Of a stretch of 24,272 nucleotides of DNA, positions 8,909 to 16,022 are shown piece after piece. Both the position numbers and the translations under genes were made by a program. Under the pieces are notes generated by a model. The model did no database searches. It was not told where the DNA came from and saw nothing but the letters and a program-made list of their open reading frames with translations. The stretch's first letter is position 1. The number at the start of each line of letters is the position of its first letter. The stretch comes from SAR324 cluster bacterium (lineage in GTDB: Bacteria > SAR324 > XYD2-FULL-50-16 > HCM1): contig PUHO01000006.1 of the NCBI GenBank assembly GCA_002995645.1, positions 42,379 to 66,650 of the forward strand, read 5' to 3'.

Positions 8909-9781
8909 TTATAGCAAAGAAGTGATAGGGAAGTAATGACGTAACGCAGAAAGTATTTCTATAGTTTGTTTACTTCTATTCATTGTATAAAAATGAAAAT
9001 GAGTAAAGTGATTGTGTAATAAATCTTCTATTTGCTTAATTGCATAGTCTGTAGCAAACGCATAAAAATCAGCCGTATTATCACCGTATTTCTCTATACC
9101 TTGCTTTAAGTCTTGCGGTATTTTTACTTTTGTAAGTTTAGTAATTCTTTCCAATTGTTTTACATTACTTAAAGGGAAAATACCAACTAATACGGGCACC
9201 TTACTTGATTCGGTTTCTAGGTATTCGCAAAAATCATATATATACTGATTATCAAAAGTCAATTGAGTCACCACGCCATTAGCACCGGCAGCAATTTTTT
9301 CTTTTGTATGTTGCCAATCTTCTTTTTTATCTTTTGCTTCTATATGCCCTTCCGGGTAACCGGCAACAAGAATATTAAGCTCGGTCGTCTCACGAATAAA
9401 ACGAACTAAATCAACGGCATATTTAAAATCAGTTGCTTGGTTTTGCGCTTGATCCGGTACTTTATCACCTCGCAACGCCATAACGCTAGTAATCTTTTGC
9501 TCTTCAAATATAGCTAGCATAGAACTGACTAGCTCTTTTGTATTTCCCATACAAGTAAAATGAGGAATACATATATTCTTAGTTAAATGTAGAATAGCAG
9601 AAGCAATTTCTATAGAATGTTTAGCCGTACTTCCGCCGGCACCATAGGTAACACTAAAAAAATCCGGGTTAAGACGCGCTAGTTGATAAACCGCTTCATA
9701 AATCTGCCGTAAGCCTTGATTTGTATTAGGTGGAAAAAGCTCAAAAGAAATATTAGCGTTGTACGTATTATTATGTTTCAT
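8909..9781 (-). CDS. metF: 5,10-methylenetetrahydrofolate reductase
   Basis: MetF reduces 5,10-methylene-THF to 5-methyl-THF with FAD, supplying the methyl group for methionine. The whole sequence follows the family: SFELFPP near the N-terminus with the catalytic-type Glu14, DFFSVTYGAGGST at about 40-52, HFTCMGNT, MALRGDKVP, LVAGYPEGH, and QLTFDNQYIYDF. The C-terminus FHFYTMNRSKQTIEIL is also typical. The length of 290 residues is normal for the bacterial enzyme. It is last in the leftward operon, 18 bp after trpG, and ends tail to tail with the 998-residue gene with only 3 bp between and no visible terminator. Confidence 0.95.
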   Translation of the reverse strand: MKHNNTYNANISFELFPPNTNQGLRQIYEAVYQLARLNPDFFSVTYGAGGSTAKHSIEIASAILHLTKNICIPHFTCMGNTKELVSSMLAIFEEQKITSVMALRGDKVPDQAQNQATDFKYAVDLVRFIRETTELNILVAGYPEGHIEAKDKKEDWQHTKEKIAAGANGVVTQLTFDNQYIYDFCEYLETESSKVPVLVGIFPLSNVKQLERITKLTKVKIPQDLKQGIEKYGDNTADFYAFATDYAIKQIEDLLHNHFTHFHFYTMNRSKQTIEILSALRHYFPITSLL

Positions 9782-9799
9782 ATCTTTACTAAATACTTG

Positions 9800-10366
9800 C
9801 TACACAGTGTGCAAAAAATTTTCAAGGAGTTGCATTCCCATAGGAGTTAAAATAGATTCAGGGTGAAACTGGATACCGTATACAGGAAAGTCAACATGTT
9901 GGATTGCCATAATCGTCCCGCTTTGCGTTGTGGCTCGTACAGTTAAACAACTTGGCAAACCGGCTTTATCCACGACAAGAGAATGATACCTTGCCACTTG
10001 CATTGGCGTTTCTATATTGTGAAAAATATCAGTTTCATCATGTTGTACTAAAGAAGATTTACCGTGCATTAATCGTTTTGCATGTACCACCTTGCCGCCA
10101 AAAGCAAAACCAATAGCTTGGTGACCAAGACAAATACCAAGTATAGGGATTTGTTTATATAGATCTTGGATAATAGGAACTATATTTCCCGCCTGTTCCG
10201 GTCTGCCCGGTCCGGGTGAAATCACAAGCGCACTTGGCTTTAATTTTTGAATCTCTGTTGTTGTAATTTTATCATTACGAAACACTTCCACTTGCTGCCC
10301 TAGCATAGAAAGATATTGATACAAATTATAAGTAAATGAATCGTAATTATCAATCAAAATAATCAT
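9800..10366 (-). CDS. trpG: Anthranilate synthase component II (glutamine amidotransferase)
   Basis: TrpG releases ammonia from glutamine and passes it to TrpE to make anthranilate from chorismate. In some bacteria the same subunit also serves folate synthesis through PabB. The class I amidotransferase is complete at 188 residues: IDNYDSFTYNL at 5-15, the oxyanion PGPG at 51-54, the nucleophile elbow GICLGH with Cys79, and the FHPES motif with His168 and Glu170. I chose the ATG at 10366 because it begins the conserved MIILIDNYDSF and is preceded by AGCGAGGAAGT, a good Shine-Dalgarno. The open frame extends further upstream, but that part only overlaps trpE. The start lies 17 bp inside the 3' end of trpE, suggesting translational coupling of the two subunits. 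Confidence 0.95.
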   Translation of the reverse strand: MIILIDNYDSFTYNLYQYLSMLGQQVEVFRNDKITTTEIQKLKPSALVISPGPGRPEQAGNIVPIIQDLYKQIPILGICLGHQAIGFAFGGKVVHAKRLMHGKSSLVQHDETDIFHNIETPMQVARYHSLVVDKAGLPSCLTVRATTQSGTIMAIQHVDFPVYGIQFHPESILTPMGMQLLENFLHTV

Positions 10367-11855
10367 ACTTCCTCGCTTGTTGGATTGCTTGCATGACTGC
10401 TTTAGCTTTACTCTTTGATTCTTCATATTCTGCTTGCGCATTTGAATCGGCAACGATCCCGGCGCCGGCTTGTACGTATGCTTTGCCTTTATATATAGTC
10501 GCAAAGCGAATGGCAATACAAGTATTTAATCCTTGCCCTAAATTCCATTGCAAAATACTACCGCCATAGATGCCGCGTTTTGTTTTTTCTAGCTCGTCTA
10601 TAATCTCCATAGCGCGAATCTTTGGCGCACCGGAAAGCGTCCCGGCTGGGGAACAAGCCATTAAAATTTCATCGTTTGTCACACTATCGGTGACTTTACT
10701 TTTTAAACGGGTAACAAGGTGAATCACATGAGAATAGCGTTCAAAAAATAAAACTTCTTCTGGCATAACAGAACCACTAACAGAAAAACGACCTAGATCA
10801 TTACGACCAAGATCAACTAACATCATGTGTTCAGCTATCTCTTTTGGATCAGCAAGAAGCTTCTTTTCTAAGGCTTCATCTTCTTCTTGTGTGGCACCTC
10901 TTTTTATAGTGCCGGCAATAGGCTTTAAAATAACTTTATCTTCTTCACGTTTCACTAACGTTTCCGGCGAGGAGCCGACAACTTGAAAAGCGTCGTATTG
11001 GTCAATTGCTTCTAAAGAAAGATAAAACAAATAAGGACTTGGATTTGTATGTCGTAACATACGATATATAGTCAAGCTATCTTTATCATAAGCCGTAGAA
11101 AAGCGTTGCGATAAAACAACTTGAAAAATATCACCTTGTGTAATATAATCTTTTGCTTTGTGGACAATATCTACAAATTCTTGCTCTGTCATATTCGACT
11201 CCCAACTCATCTCGTCTTCATTAGGAGCTAAAGGCAATAGTTTTTCTACGTCTGCCGTTGTTGTAACAAGTATTTCTATGTATTTTTCAAATCGCGTTTT
11301 TGCTTGTTCGTAGTTTTCTTTTTCTGTATCAAAATAAGTGATAAACGTTAACGTATGGCAAAAATGATCAAACACCGCAACGTACTCAGGCAAAATCAAA
11401 TAGGCTTCCGGCAAATCTATATCAGTTGCGTTTTCATCTGGAATGGCCTCTACTTGCCGAATCATATCATAAGAAAAATAACCAACAAAACCGGTATACG
11501 ACGAAGGAAGCCCCGTTACTTGAACTTTAAGCGTTTGAATATAGTTTTGTACTGCTTCGTATATATTCCCTTCTTGTATGCTCGTTTGCTTTTGTTTTTC
11601 AAAAATCTGCAATTTGTTTTCTTTTGCAATTAGAGTCACAAGCGAACCAAACCCAACAAAAGAATAGCGACCTACTTGTTCTTTTTGCTCTACTGATTCA
11701 AGGATATATGATGATTTAAATAGCTTTTCTCCTTGTGTGTACAAAGAAATAGGCGAAAAAGAATCAGATAAAAATTCACTATATAAAGGAACGTAGCGCG
11801 CTTGTTGTTTTTCTATTTCACTAGCACAAGGCAAAATTACATTGTTTCGTAGCAT
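10350..11855 (-). CDS. trpE: Anthranilate synthase component I
   Basis: TrpE converts chorismate plus ammonia to anthranilate, the first committed step of tryptophan synthesis. The N-terminal half has the tryptophan-feedback region with ILES at 51-54 and RYSFVGFG. The C-terminal chorismate-binding domain has KPIAGTIKRG at 311-320, LVDLGRNDLGR at about 346-356 and GTLSGAPKIRAMEI at 405-418. PIAGT is the TrpE form (PabB usually has PIKGT), and the intact LES motif also favours TrpE. At 501 residues it is of normal length. It starts 20 bp after ftsQ, so there is no room for a leader-peptide attenuator. No trpD, C, F, B or A lies in the window, so the pathway must be split across the genome or be incomplete. 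Confidence 0.95.
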   Translation of the reverse strand: MLRNNVILPCASEIEKQQARYVPLYSEFLSDSFSPISLYTQGEKLFKSSYILESVEQKEQVGRYSFVGFGSLVTLIAKENKLQIFEKQKQTSIQEGNIYEAVQNYIQTLKVQVTGLPSSYTGFVGYFSYDMIRQVEAIPDENATDIDLPEAYLILPEYVAVFDHFCHTLTFITYFDTEKENYEQAKTRFEKYIEILVTTTADVEKLLPLAPNEDEMSWESNMTEQEFVDIVHKAKDYITQGDIFQVVLSQRFSTAYDKDSLTIYRMLRHTNPSPYLFYLSLEAIDQYDAFQVVGSSPETLVKREEDKVILKPIAGTIKRGATQEEDEALEKKLLADPKEIAEHMMLVDLGRNDLGRFSVSGSVMPEEVLFFERYSHVIHLVTRLKSKVTDSVTNDEILMACSPAGTLSGAPKIRAMEIIDELEKTKRGIYGGSILQWNLGQGLNTCIAIRFATIYKGKAYVQAGAGIVADSNAQAEYEESKSKAKAVMQAIQQARKYDYFD

Positions 11856-11875
11856 ATATTTTTTAATTAATAATT

Positions 11876-12640
11876 TTATCTTTGAACAACCACCCCGAAT
11901 GGATGACGTAAATCAAGGTATGTAAACCTTTTTTTTTGCTTTTGTATATATGGCAATATTTGGATTAACTTTTCTATTTTCTCTTTATATTTTTCACTAC
12001 CTATGTAAACGGGCAAACCTTGATAAGCAAGAATAAGTTTTAAGTTCAAAGGATCGTCTATAATAATTTCAGACACGTTTTTTTCCATAGACGGAAAAGA
12101 GCGATGTAATAAAAAAATCAAAGAAGCCGCTTGTTTAATAGCAAAGTGATAGGCAACAGGGCTTAACGTTTTTTTGTGTAATTGAATAACAGGCAAATCC
12201 CAAGCATAATTACCGGATACCGTATGGATTTTGTAATTTTTTGTTAGTAAAGCAAAGTGCGTTGGTGTTTTTAATAAAGCGATCGGTTTTTTTTCTTGTA
12301 CTGTAATACGCATACATAAAGGCATACAACGTTGCACCACAACATTACTAACCCATGGTAAAGCAACAATTTGTTGCGCTAATTGAAAAACGGAAACACC
12401 TAACCAAGAAGTACGTTCTAAAACGCCGATATTAGAACGAATATTAGATTCACTTAATTCACGAAGACCTTGGACTTCTATTTTAGAAATAGGTTTATAT
12501 ACAAAAAAAGGAATATAAAGTAATTGTAAGCAAAGAAAAATCAAAGTAAAAACAAGCAACACTTTATGTGCTACAACAAAATAATCTTTTTTTTCTTTAA
12601 TTTTCTCTAAACTAGATTTAACAAAGCCAAAATTATTCAT
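11876..12640 (-). CDS. ftsQ: Cell division protein FtsQ
   Basis: FtsQ is a single-pass inner-membrane protein that links early and late divisome proteins through FtsB and FtsL. The sequence has a short basic cytoplasmic N-terminus, a membrane segment (VAHKVLLVFTLIFLCLQLLY), a POTRA domain starting at KPISKIEVQGLRELSESNI, and then the FtsQ beta domain (WVSNVVVQRC, then ITVQEKKPIALL). The C-terminus LDLRHPFGVVVQR is typical of the family. I chose the ATG at 12640 (254 residues). A TTG at 12664 in the same frame would add 8 residues and overlap the preceding gene. Neither start has a clear Shine-Dalgarno. The gene is outside any dcw cluster: no murC, ddl, ftsA or ftsZ is adjacent. Confidence 0.88.
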   Translation of the reverse strand: MNNFGFVKSSLEKIKEKKDYFVVAHKVLLVFTLIFLCLQLLYIPFFVYKPISKIEVQGLRELSESNIRSNIGVLERTSWLGVSVFQLAQQIVALPWVSNVVVQRCMPLCMRITVQEKKPIALLKTPTHFALLTKNYKIHTVSGNYAWDLPVIQLHKKTLSPVAYHFAIKQAASLIFLLHRSFPSMEKNVSEIIIDDPLNLKLILAYQGLPVYIGSEKYKEKIEKLIQILPYIQKQKKRFTYLDLRHPFGVVVQR

Positions 12641-12656
12641 TACTTTAATGGTGAAA

Positions 12657-13088
12657 CTACTCAAACACTATAGACCGTATATCATTCATATAAAGTTCAA
12701 ATTTACCGTATCTAGTAGCTCCGTAAACTTTAACGTCGCCACGTAAAAGAAGATCTAGGCTATCGCCATTTTGTAAAATAATTTGTGCTTTAATAGACGC
12801 GTTATAGGCTCTAGCTCCGCTTCCAATCCTTACTTCTTTAATTTTAGCAAAAGGAATAGTGACTAAAGAAGCGCCTCTTTTGCCTTGTAAGTAGGTATGC
12901 CCGTTCCAGCTTACACGCGAAGCATGGGTTGCCACCTGTCTGTTATCAGTAACTTGCACAACGTAGTTTTCTTCCGGTAAAGGAATAGACGAAACGTTTG
13001 CCGTTTTATTCGTGCCTACGGCAAAAACAGGGACAAAAGAAAAGCTAAATATAGCTAAGGCTAGTAATAAAATTTTTTTCATTTGCAT
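12657..13088 (-). CDS. Small exported protein of unknown function
   Basis: This 143-residue protein has a clear signal peptide (KKILLLALAIFSFSFVPVFA) and a small, probably beta-rich periplasmic domain. The recognisable parts are VTIPFAKIKEVRIGSG and NGDSLDLLLRGDVKVYGATR, ending LYMNDIRSIVFE. The alternating hydrophobic pattern suggests a compact beta-barrel or sandwich. There is no lipobox and no catalytic motif, and I do not recognise the family. It is the first gene of the operon leading into ftsQ, 16 bp upstream of the chosen ftsQ ATG, so an envelope role is plausible. A second ATG two codons in (13082) is an equally good start. Two near-consensus promoters lie upstream. Confidence 0.8.
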   Translation of the reverse strand: MQMKKILLLALAIFSFSFVPVFAVGTNKTANVSSIPLPEENYVVQVTDNRQVATHASRVSWNGHTYLQGKRGASLVTIPFAKIKEVRIGSGARAYNASIKAQIILQNGDSLDLLLRGDVKVYGATRYGKFELYMNDIRSIVFE

Positions 13089-13094
13089 ATCAAA

Positions 13095-13131
13095 ATAATT
13101 ATTTAATACAATAACTGTATTGAATAATTAT
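13095..13131. promoter_or_regulatory. 16-bp inverted repeat over the proximal -10/start region
   Basis: The arms ATAATTATTTAATACA (13095-13110) and TGTATTGAATAATTAT (13116-13131) pair along all 16 positions with one G-T, around a 5-base loop. It covers the -10 box and predicted start site of the proximal promoter, so it may be an operator. As a hairpin its T-run is weak (TTTTG), so it is not a convincing terminator. The equivalent in the other repeat copy is degraded. Confidence 0.45.
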
Positions 13132-13156
13132 AGCCATATATAAGCAGCCTCGTCAA
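13127..13156 (-). promoter_or_regulatory. Proximal promoter of the small exported protein-ftsQ-trpEG-metF operon
   Basis: On the minus strand TTGACG (13151-13156), an 18-bp spacer, then a perfect TATAAT (13127-13132). The expected start is near 13120, giving a leader of about 30 nt before the ATG at 13088. Confidence 0.7.
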
Positions 13157-13238
13157 GATGCAACTTTATTTTCACTTCTTTGATATTGTATATTTTTTAC
13201 ATATCAAAATAATTATTTAATACAACAACTGTGTTTTA

Positions 13239-13267
13239 ATTATACGCCTGTTAAGCAAGCTAGTCAA
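13239..13267 (-). promoter_or_regulatory. Distal duplicated promoter of the same operon
   Basis: On the minus strand TTGACT (13262-13267), a 17-bp spacer, then TATAAT (13239-13244). It occupies the same place in the right copy of the 114-bp duplication as the proximal promoter does in the left copy, and lies just after the thiE stop. Confidence 0.65.
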
Positions 13268-13275
13268 GACAAGTC

Positions 13276-13929
13276 TTAACTTTTATCTCTTTGAGATTGT
13301 ATAATTTTTTGTATTTGCCTAGCTTGTTTTGCAATTGAATCCGCTTCTAAAAGATTACTGATGACACAAACCGTTTTAGCACCTTGGTTTAAGACAGTTG
13401 GTAAATTAGCTAACGTAATCCCGCCAATAGCCACAAAAGGAAGTCTGCTATTTTTGGCGGCATACGCAACAAAATCAAGCCCCGCCGCTTTCCTGTCCGG
13501 TTTTGTTTTTGTTGGGAAAACAGGTCCAACCCCAATATATTCAACTTGCTGTTCTTGTGCTAAATCAGCTTGTTGCGGTGAATGCGTTGAAAGCCCGATT
13601 ACTTTATCTTCGCCAACAATTGCCCTTGCTTTGGCAATGGTCGTATCATCTTGCCCAAGATGAACGCCGTCTGCGCCAACTTGCTTAGCTAATAAAGGGT
13701 AATCGTTAATAAACAAAGCAGCGTTTGCTTTATTTGTTATTTCTCTTAAAAAAAGCGCCTCTTCCAAGCAAAGCGATTCAGATTTATTTTTTTCGCGATA
13801 TTGTATAATAGGGACGCCAGCATCTAGCAAAGCATGTGCGCATGCTTGCAAACTTTGACTATATCCGGAAGATACGATCCCATATAAACAACCTTGTTTA
13901 ATTTGCTCTGTAATTTTAGTTTTATTCAT
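13276..13929 (-). CDS. thiE: Thiamine-phosphate synthase
   Basis: ThiE joins the hydroxymethylpyrimidine pyrophosphate and thiazole phosphate moieties to make thiamine phosphate. It is a TIM-barrel protein of normal length (217 residues). Visible family motifs are QYREK at 43-47, FINDYPLLA at 73-81, GADGVHLGQDD at 85-95, GVGPVFPTKTK at 133-143 for the phosphate loop, and VAIGGI at 166-171. Catalytic and Mg-binding residues appear intact. The ATG at 13929 is the only sensible start. The gene stands alone; no other thiamine gene is near. Its last 12 codons are part of a tandem duplication that extends downstream. Confidence 0.95.
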   Translation of the reverse strand: MNKTKITEQIKQGCLYGIVSSGYSQSLQACAHALLDAGVPIIQYREKNKSESLCLEEALFLREITNKANAALFINDYPLLAKQVGADGVHLGQDDTTIAKARAIVGEDKVIGLSTHSPQQADLAQEQQVEYIGVGPVFPTKTKPDRKAAGLDFVAYAAKNSRLPFVAIGGITLANLPTVLNQGAKTVCVISNLLEADSIAKQARQIQKIIQSQRDKS

Positions 13930-13956
13930 TTTGTATTTAATATTCTATTTTCTTCT

Positions 13957-13986
13957 TTGACAAACACACGAGCTTAGCCATATAAC
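13957..13986 (+). promoter_or_regulatory. Sigma-70-type promoter for the release-factor-like gene
   Basis: A perfect TTGACA (13957-13962), an 18-bp spacer, then TATAAC (13981-13986). The gene starts at 14054. A short inverted repeat, ACACT (13996-14000) and AGTGT (14008-14012), lies just after the predicted transcription start. Confidence 0.55.
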
Positions 13987-14053
13987 CTAGTAATAACACT
14001 ATGTAACAGTGTACCATTTGATCTATATTTAGCCAACGTTTTATTTTACGTTT

Positions 14054-14599
14054 ATGTACGCACCAGACTTAGCAAAGCAAAAAGAAAAGCTTATACAATT
14101 ACCGGACAACCTGTTATTGCGACAATGTAAACAAGAGCAATTTAACGCAACCGGCAAAGGCGGACAAAAAAAGAACAAGACCGCAACGGCAGTGAGGCTG
14201 CATATAGGCGAGCTTTTAGTTACCTATAGCAAGTCAAGAAGTTTAGGAGAAAACACAAAAGGAGCACTACGTAAAATGCGTTTAGCATTAGCCTTAACAT
14301 GGGGCGACATAACGCAAGGGGAACCAAGTTTTAACTTGCCTTTGCTTTTACAATACGTCCACCATGAAAAACTACGTATTAACCAATCCAACCCGGCGTA
14401 TCCTCTTTGGTTAAGCCATGTAACAAACGCCCTTGTATACTGCCAAGGCAACACTGATTCACTGATTAAGTTATTACAGATTACTAAATCGCAATGGTAT
14501 AAATTCATACAAACAACTTACTTAATGAAAGCAGTACAACAAGAAATACAATCGCATTATTTAGAAAAGCAGGATAAAGCAAACCAGTTAGAAGACTAG
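14054..14599 (+). CDS. GGQ-domain peptide chain release factor-like protein
   Basis: This is a stand-alone class I release-factor catalytic domain that should hydrolyse peptidyl-tRNA on the ribosome. The GGQ motif is at residues 36-38 in FNATGKGGQKKNKTATAVRL, followed by the usual HIGELLVTYSKSRSLGENTKGALRKMR. The codon-recognition domains of RF1 and RF2 are absent, so it resembles short rescue factors. The C-terminal tail is mixed to acidic (LEKQDKANQLED), not the basic tail by which ArfB/YaeJ enters the mRNA channel, so it is probably not ArfB. It best fits the small release-factor-like family found in several Gram-negative phyla; its exact role is unclear. The gene is monocistronic, and its 3' end is repeated several times downstream. 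Confidence 0.8.
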   Translation: MYAPDLAKQKEKLIQLPDNLLLRQCKQEQFNATGKGGQKKNKTATAVRLHIGELLVTYSKSRSLGENTKGALRKMRLALALTWGDITQGEPSFNLPLLLQYVHHEKLRINQSNPAYPLWLSHVTNALVYCQGNTDSLIKLLQITKSQWYKFIQTTYLMKAVQQEIQSHYLEKQDKANQLED

Positions 14600-15360
14600 T
14601 TTTATTTTGCAGGGCTTTTGTATATTGCCAAGGCGATACCGATTGCCTGATTAATTGATTACAGATTGCTAAATCGCAAGGCTACAAATTCACACTATCA
14701 ATTTACCTAATGAAAATAAATTACACTATTTAGCAAAACAGGATAAAAATAAACCAGTTTAAAAGCTAGTTTCACCTTGTAACGCCCTTGTATATTGCCA
14801 AGGCAACGCCGATTCTCTGATTAAGTTATTACAGATTACTAAATCGCAACGGCATAAATTCATATAAGCAATTTACTTAATGAAATTTTTTGCATTATTC
14901 TAGAAAGGCAACCTCGCTTCCCTGATTGAATTATTACAGATTATTAAATTGCAATGGCATAAATTCACACAATCAATTTACTTAATGAAATTTTTTTGCA
15001 TTATTCTAGAAAGACAACACCGCTTCCCTGATTGCCTTTTTACAGATTACTAAATTGCAATGGTATAAATTCATACAAACAACTTACTTAATGAAAATAA
15101 ATTACACTATTTAGAAACAGGACAAAATAAACGATTTGAAAGGCTATTTTCACCTTGCAAACACTAGGTTTAAGCCATAAAAACAAGACAAAAAAACTTG
15201 CTCTTTGCACTCTTTAGCAAAACAGGACAAGCAATTTGAAGCACCAATTTTACCTTGTAAACACTAGGTTTAAACCGTCAAACAAGACAAAAAAACTTGC
15301 TCTTTGCTCTCTTTAGCAAAACAGAACAAAATTAACCGTTTTGACTAGTCGTTTTATTGT
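14426..15360 (+). repeat. Ladder of decayed copies of the preceding gene's 3' end
   Basis: The segment 14426-14600 (the last about 57 codons of the release-factor-like gene) is followed by degenerate copies at about 14609-14771, 14780-14906, 14907-15013 and 15014-15147. Each contains a version of TTACAGATTACTAAAT, then a CATACAAACAACTTACTTAA-like part. All carry stops or frameshifts. Two further repeats of about 100 bp (15148-15247 and 15248-15350) share CAAACACTAGGTTTAA and ACAAGACAAAAAAACTTGC. They are related to the ends of the larger units through TTTAGCAAAACAGGAC. A partial third follows. No gene is seen in 14600-15442. Confidence 0.85.
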
Positions 15361-15392
15361 GTATTTACTAGGTCAAAACAGCAAAACATACT

Positions 15393-15423
15393 AAAAAAAG
15401 CACTGCAAAAAACAGTACTTTTT
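15393..15423 (-). terminator. Rho-independent terminator of the lptE-like gene
   Basis: An 11-bp stem (AAAAAGCACTG at 15395-15405, CAGTACTTTTT at 15413-15423, one mismatch) closes a 7-base A-rich loop. Read leftward it is followed by a T-run (A-run at 15393-15399 on the plus strand). It lies 19 bp beyond the stop codon of the lptE-like gene. The flanking A and T runs would let it act in both directions. Confidence 0.65.
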
Positions 15424-15442
15424 CTTGCGCCCTATTAGCAAA

Positions 15443-15970
15443 TCAAAACCAATTAAAAACATAATTCGCTATTTTCTTACTCATTATTTTACTGGTTTCT
15501 GCTGTTACCCTGTCTTTTTCAGCGTCTGTCATGTTATCTGCCGTCCCGTCAATCGCAAAATCAGATCCTAGCTTATAATTGGAAAAAACAAAATTTTTCC
15601 TTCTTTGATCTAGCAAGTTAATACTAGTTTCCATATGCATAGAATGGCGATTAATGCTATTATACGTAACAGTATAAGCGCGAATATCCGCTTCATGGAT
15701 CGTAACTTGCAAGACTAAATCTATCTCGCGGTATTTATTGAATTTTTTCGAAACAAGCCGGATATGTTGTTCATTAAAAGCTTTATATAATGCTTGCTCC
15801 AACACAATTGCCGCAGCCGGCACGGCAGTTTGATTATTAATCTTCGCTAAAGCTATAGTTTGCGCGCCTCTTGGTAGGCTAGGGAAATTTTCTTGTACGT
15901 GCAAACCGCACCCGGTAAGAAAAAAAAATAAAGAGAAAAAAAATAAAGCCTTGACAAAATAGTGTAACAT
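15443..15970 (-). CDS. lptE: LptE-like lipopolysaccharide-assembly lipoprotein
   Basis: LptE is the outer-membrane lipoprotein that plugs the LptD barrel and helps place lipopolysaccharide in the outer leaflet. The protein has a hydrophobic signal peptide ending in the lipobox LTGC (Cys21), then CGLHVQENFPSLPRGAQTIALAKINNQT, which matches the LptE start (a G-Y/L-like motif, then a short strand listing conserved functions). An alpha-beta-beta layout follows, with LEQALYKAFNE and DLVLQVTIHEADI. At 175 residues it is of normal length. Sequence conservation in LptE is low, so the name rests on lipobox, length and layout. It is monocistronic, divergent from ffh with 52 bp between, and followed by a terminator. 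Confidence 0.7.
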   Translation of the reverse strand: MLHYFVKALFFFSLFFFLTGCGLHVQENFPSLPRGAQTIALAKINNQTAVPAAAIVLEQALYKAFNEQHIRLVSKKFNKYREIDLVLQVTIHEADIRAYTVTYNSINRHSMHMETSINLLDQRRKNFVFSNYKLGSDFAIDGTADNMTDAEKDRVTAETSKIMSKKIANYVFNWF

Positions 15971-15980
15971 AGATTATGAT
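15951..15980 (+). promoter_or_regulatory. Sigma-70-type promoter for the ffh operon
   Basis: A perfect TTGACA (15951-15956), an 18-bp spacer, then TATGAT (15975-15980). The -35 box lies inside the first codons of the divergent lptE-like gene. The predicted leader before the ATG at 16023 is about 36 nt. Confidence 0.65.
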
Positions 15981-16022
15981 TAAAAACTAAATAAAAAATT
16001 TATACCAATTGGATTGCTATAT

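Larger units (their letters stand above)
13087..13314. repeat. Tandem direct duplication of the thiE 3' end plus promoter
   Basis: Two copies of a 114-bp unit, 13087-13200 and 13201-13314, lie head to tail. Both begin ATATCAAAATAATTATTTAA and are co-linear over their whole length with scattered substitutions. The right copy contains the last 12 codons and stop of thiE; the matching part of the left copy (about 13162-13200) is a decayed non-coding version. Each copy carries a promoter pointing left. The left copy ends at the start codon of the small exported protein. Confidence 0.85.

Noticed and set aside
10367..10516. 50-codon upstream extension of trpG
   Set aside because: It lies within the 3' end of trpE and is not like any amidotransferase N-terminus. 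The ATG at 10366 has a Shine-Dalgarno and starts the conserved sequence.
13095..13131. Rho-independent terminator of thiE
   Set aside because: The stem is entirely A/T-rich, the T-run is short, and the element overlaps the -10 box of a strong promoter in the same direction.
14600..15442. Pseudogene or second gene downstream of the release-factor-like gene
   Set aside because: Only the gene's 3' end is present, several times and with stops and frameshifts, so these are partial tandem duplications and not one decayed gene.
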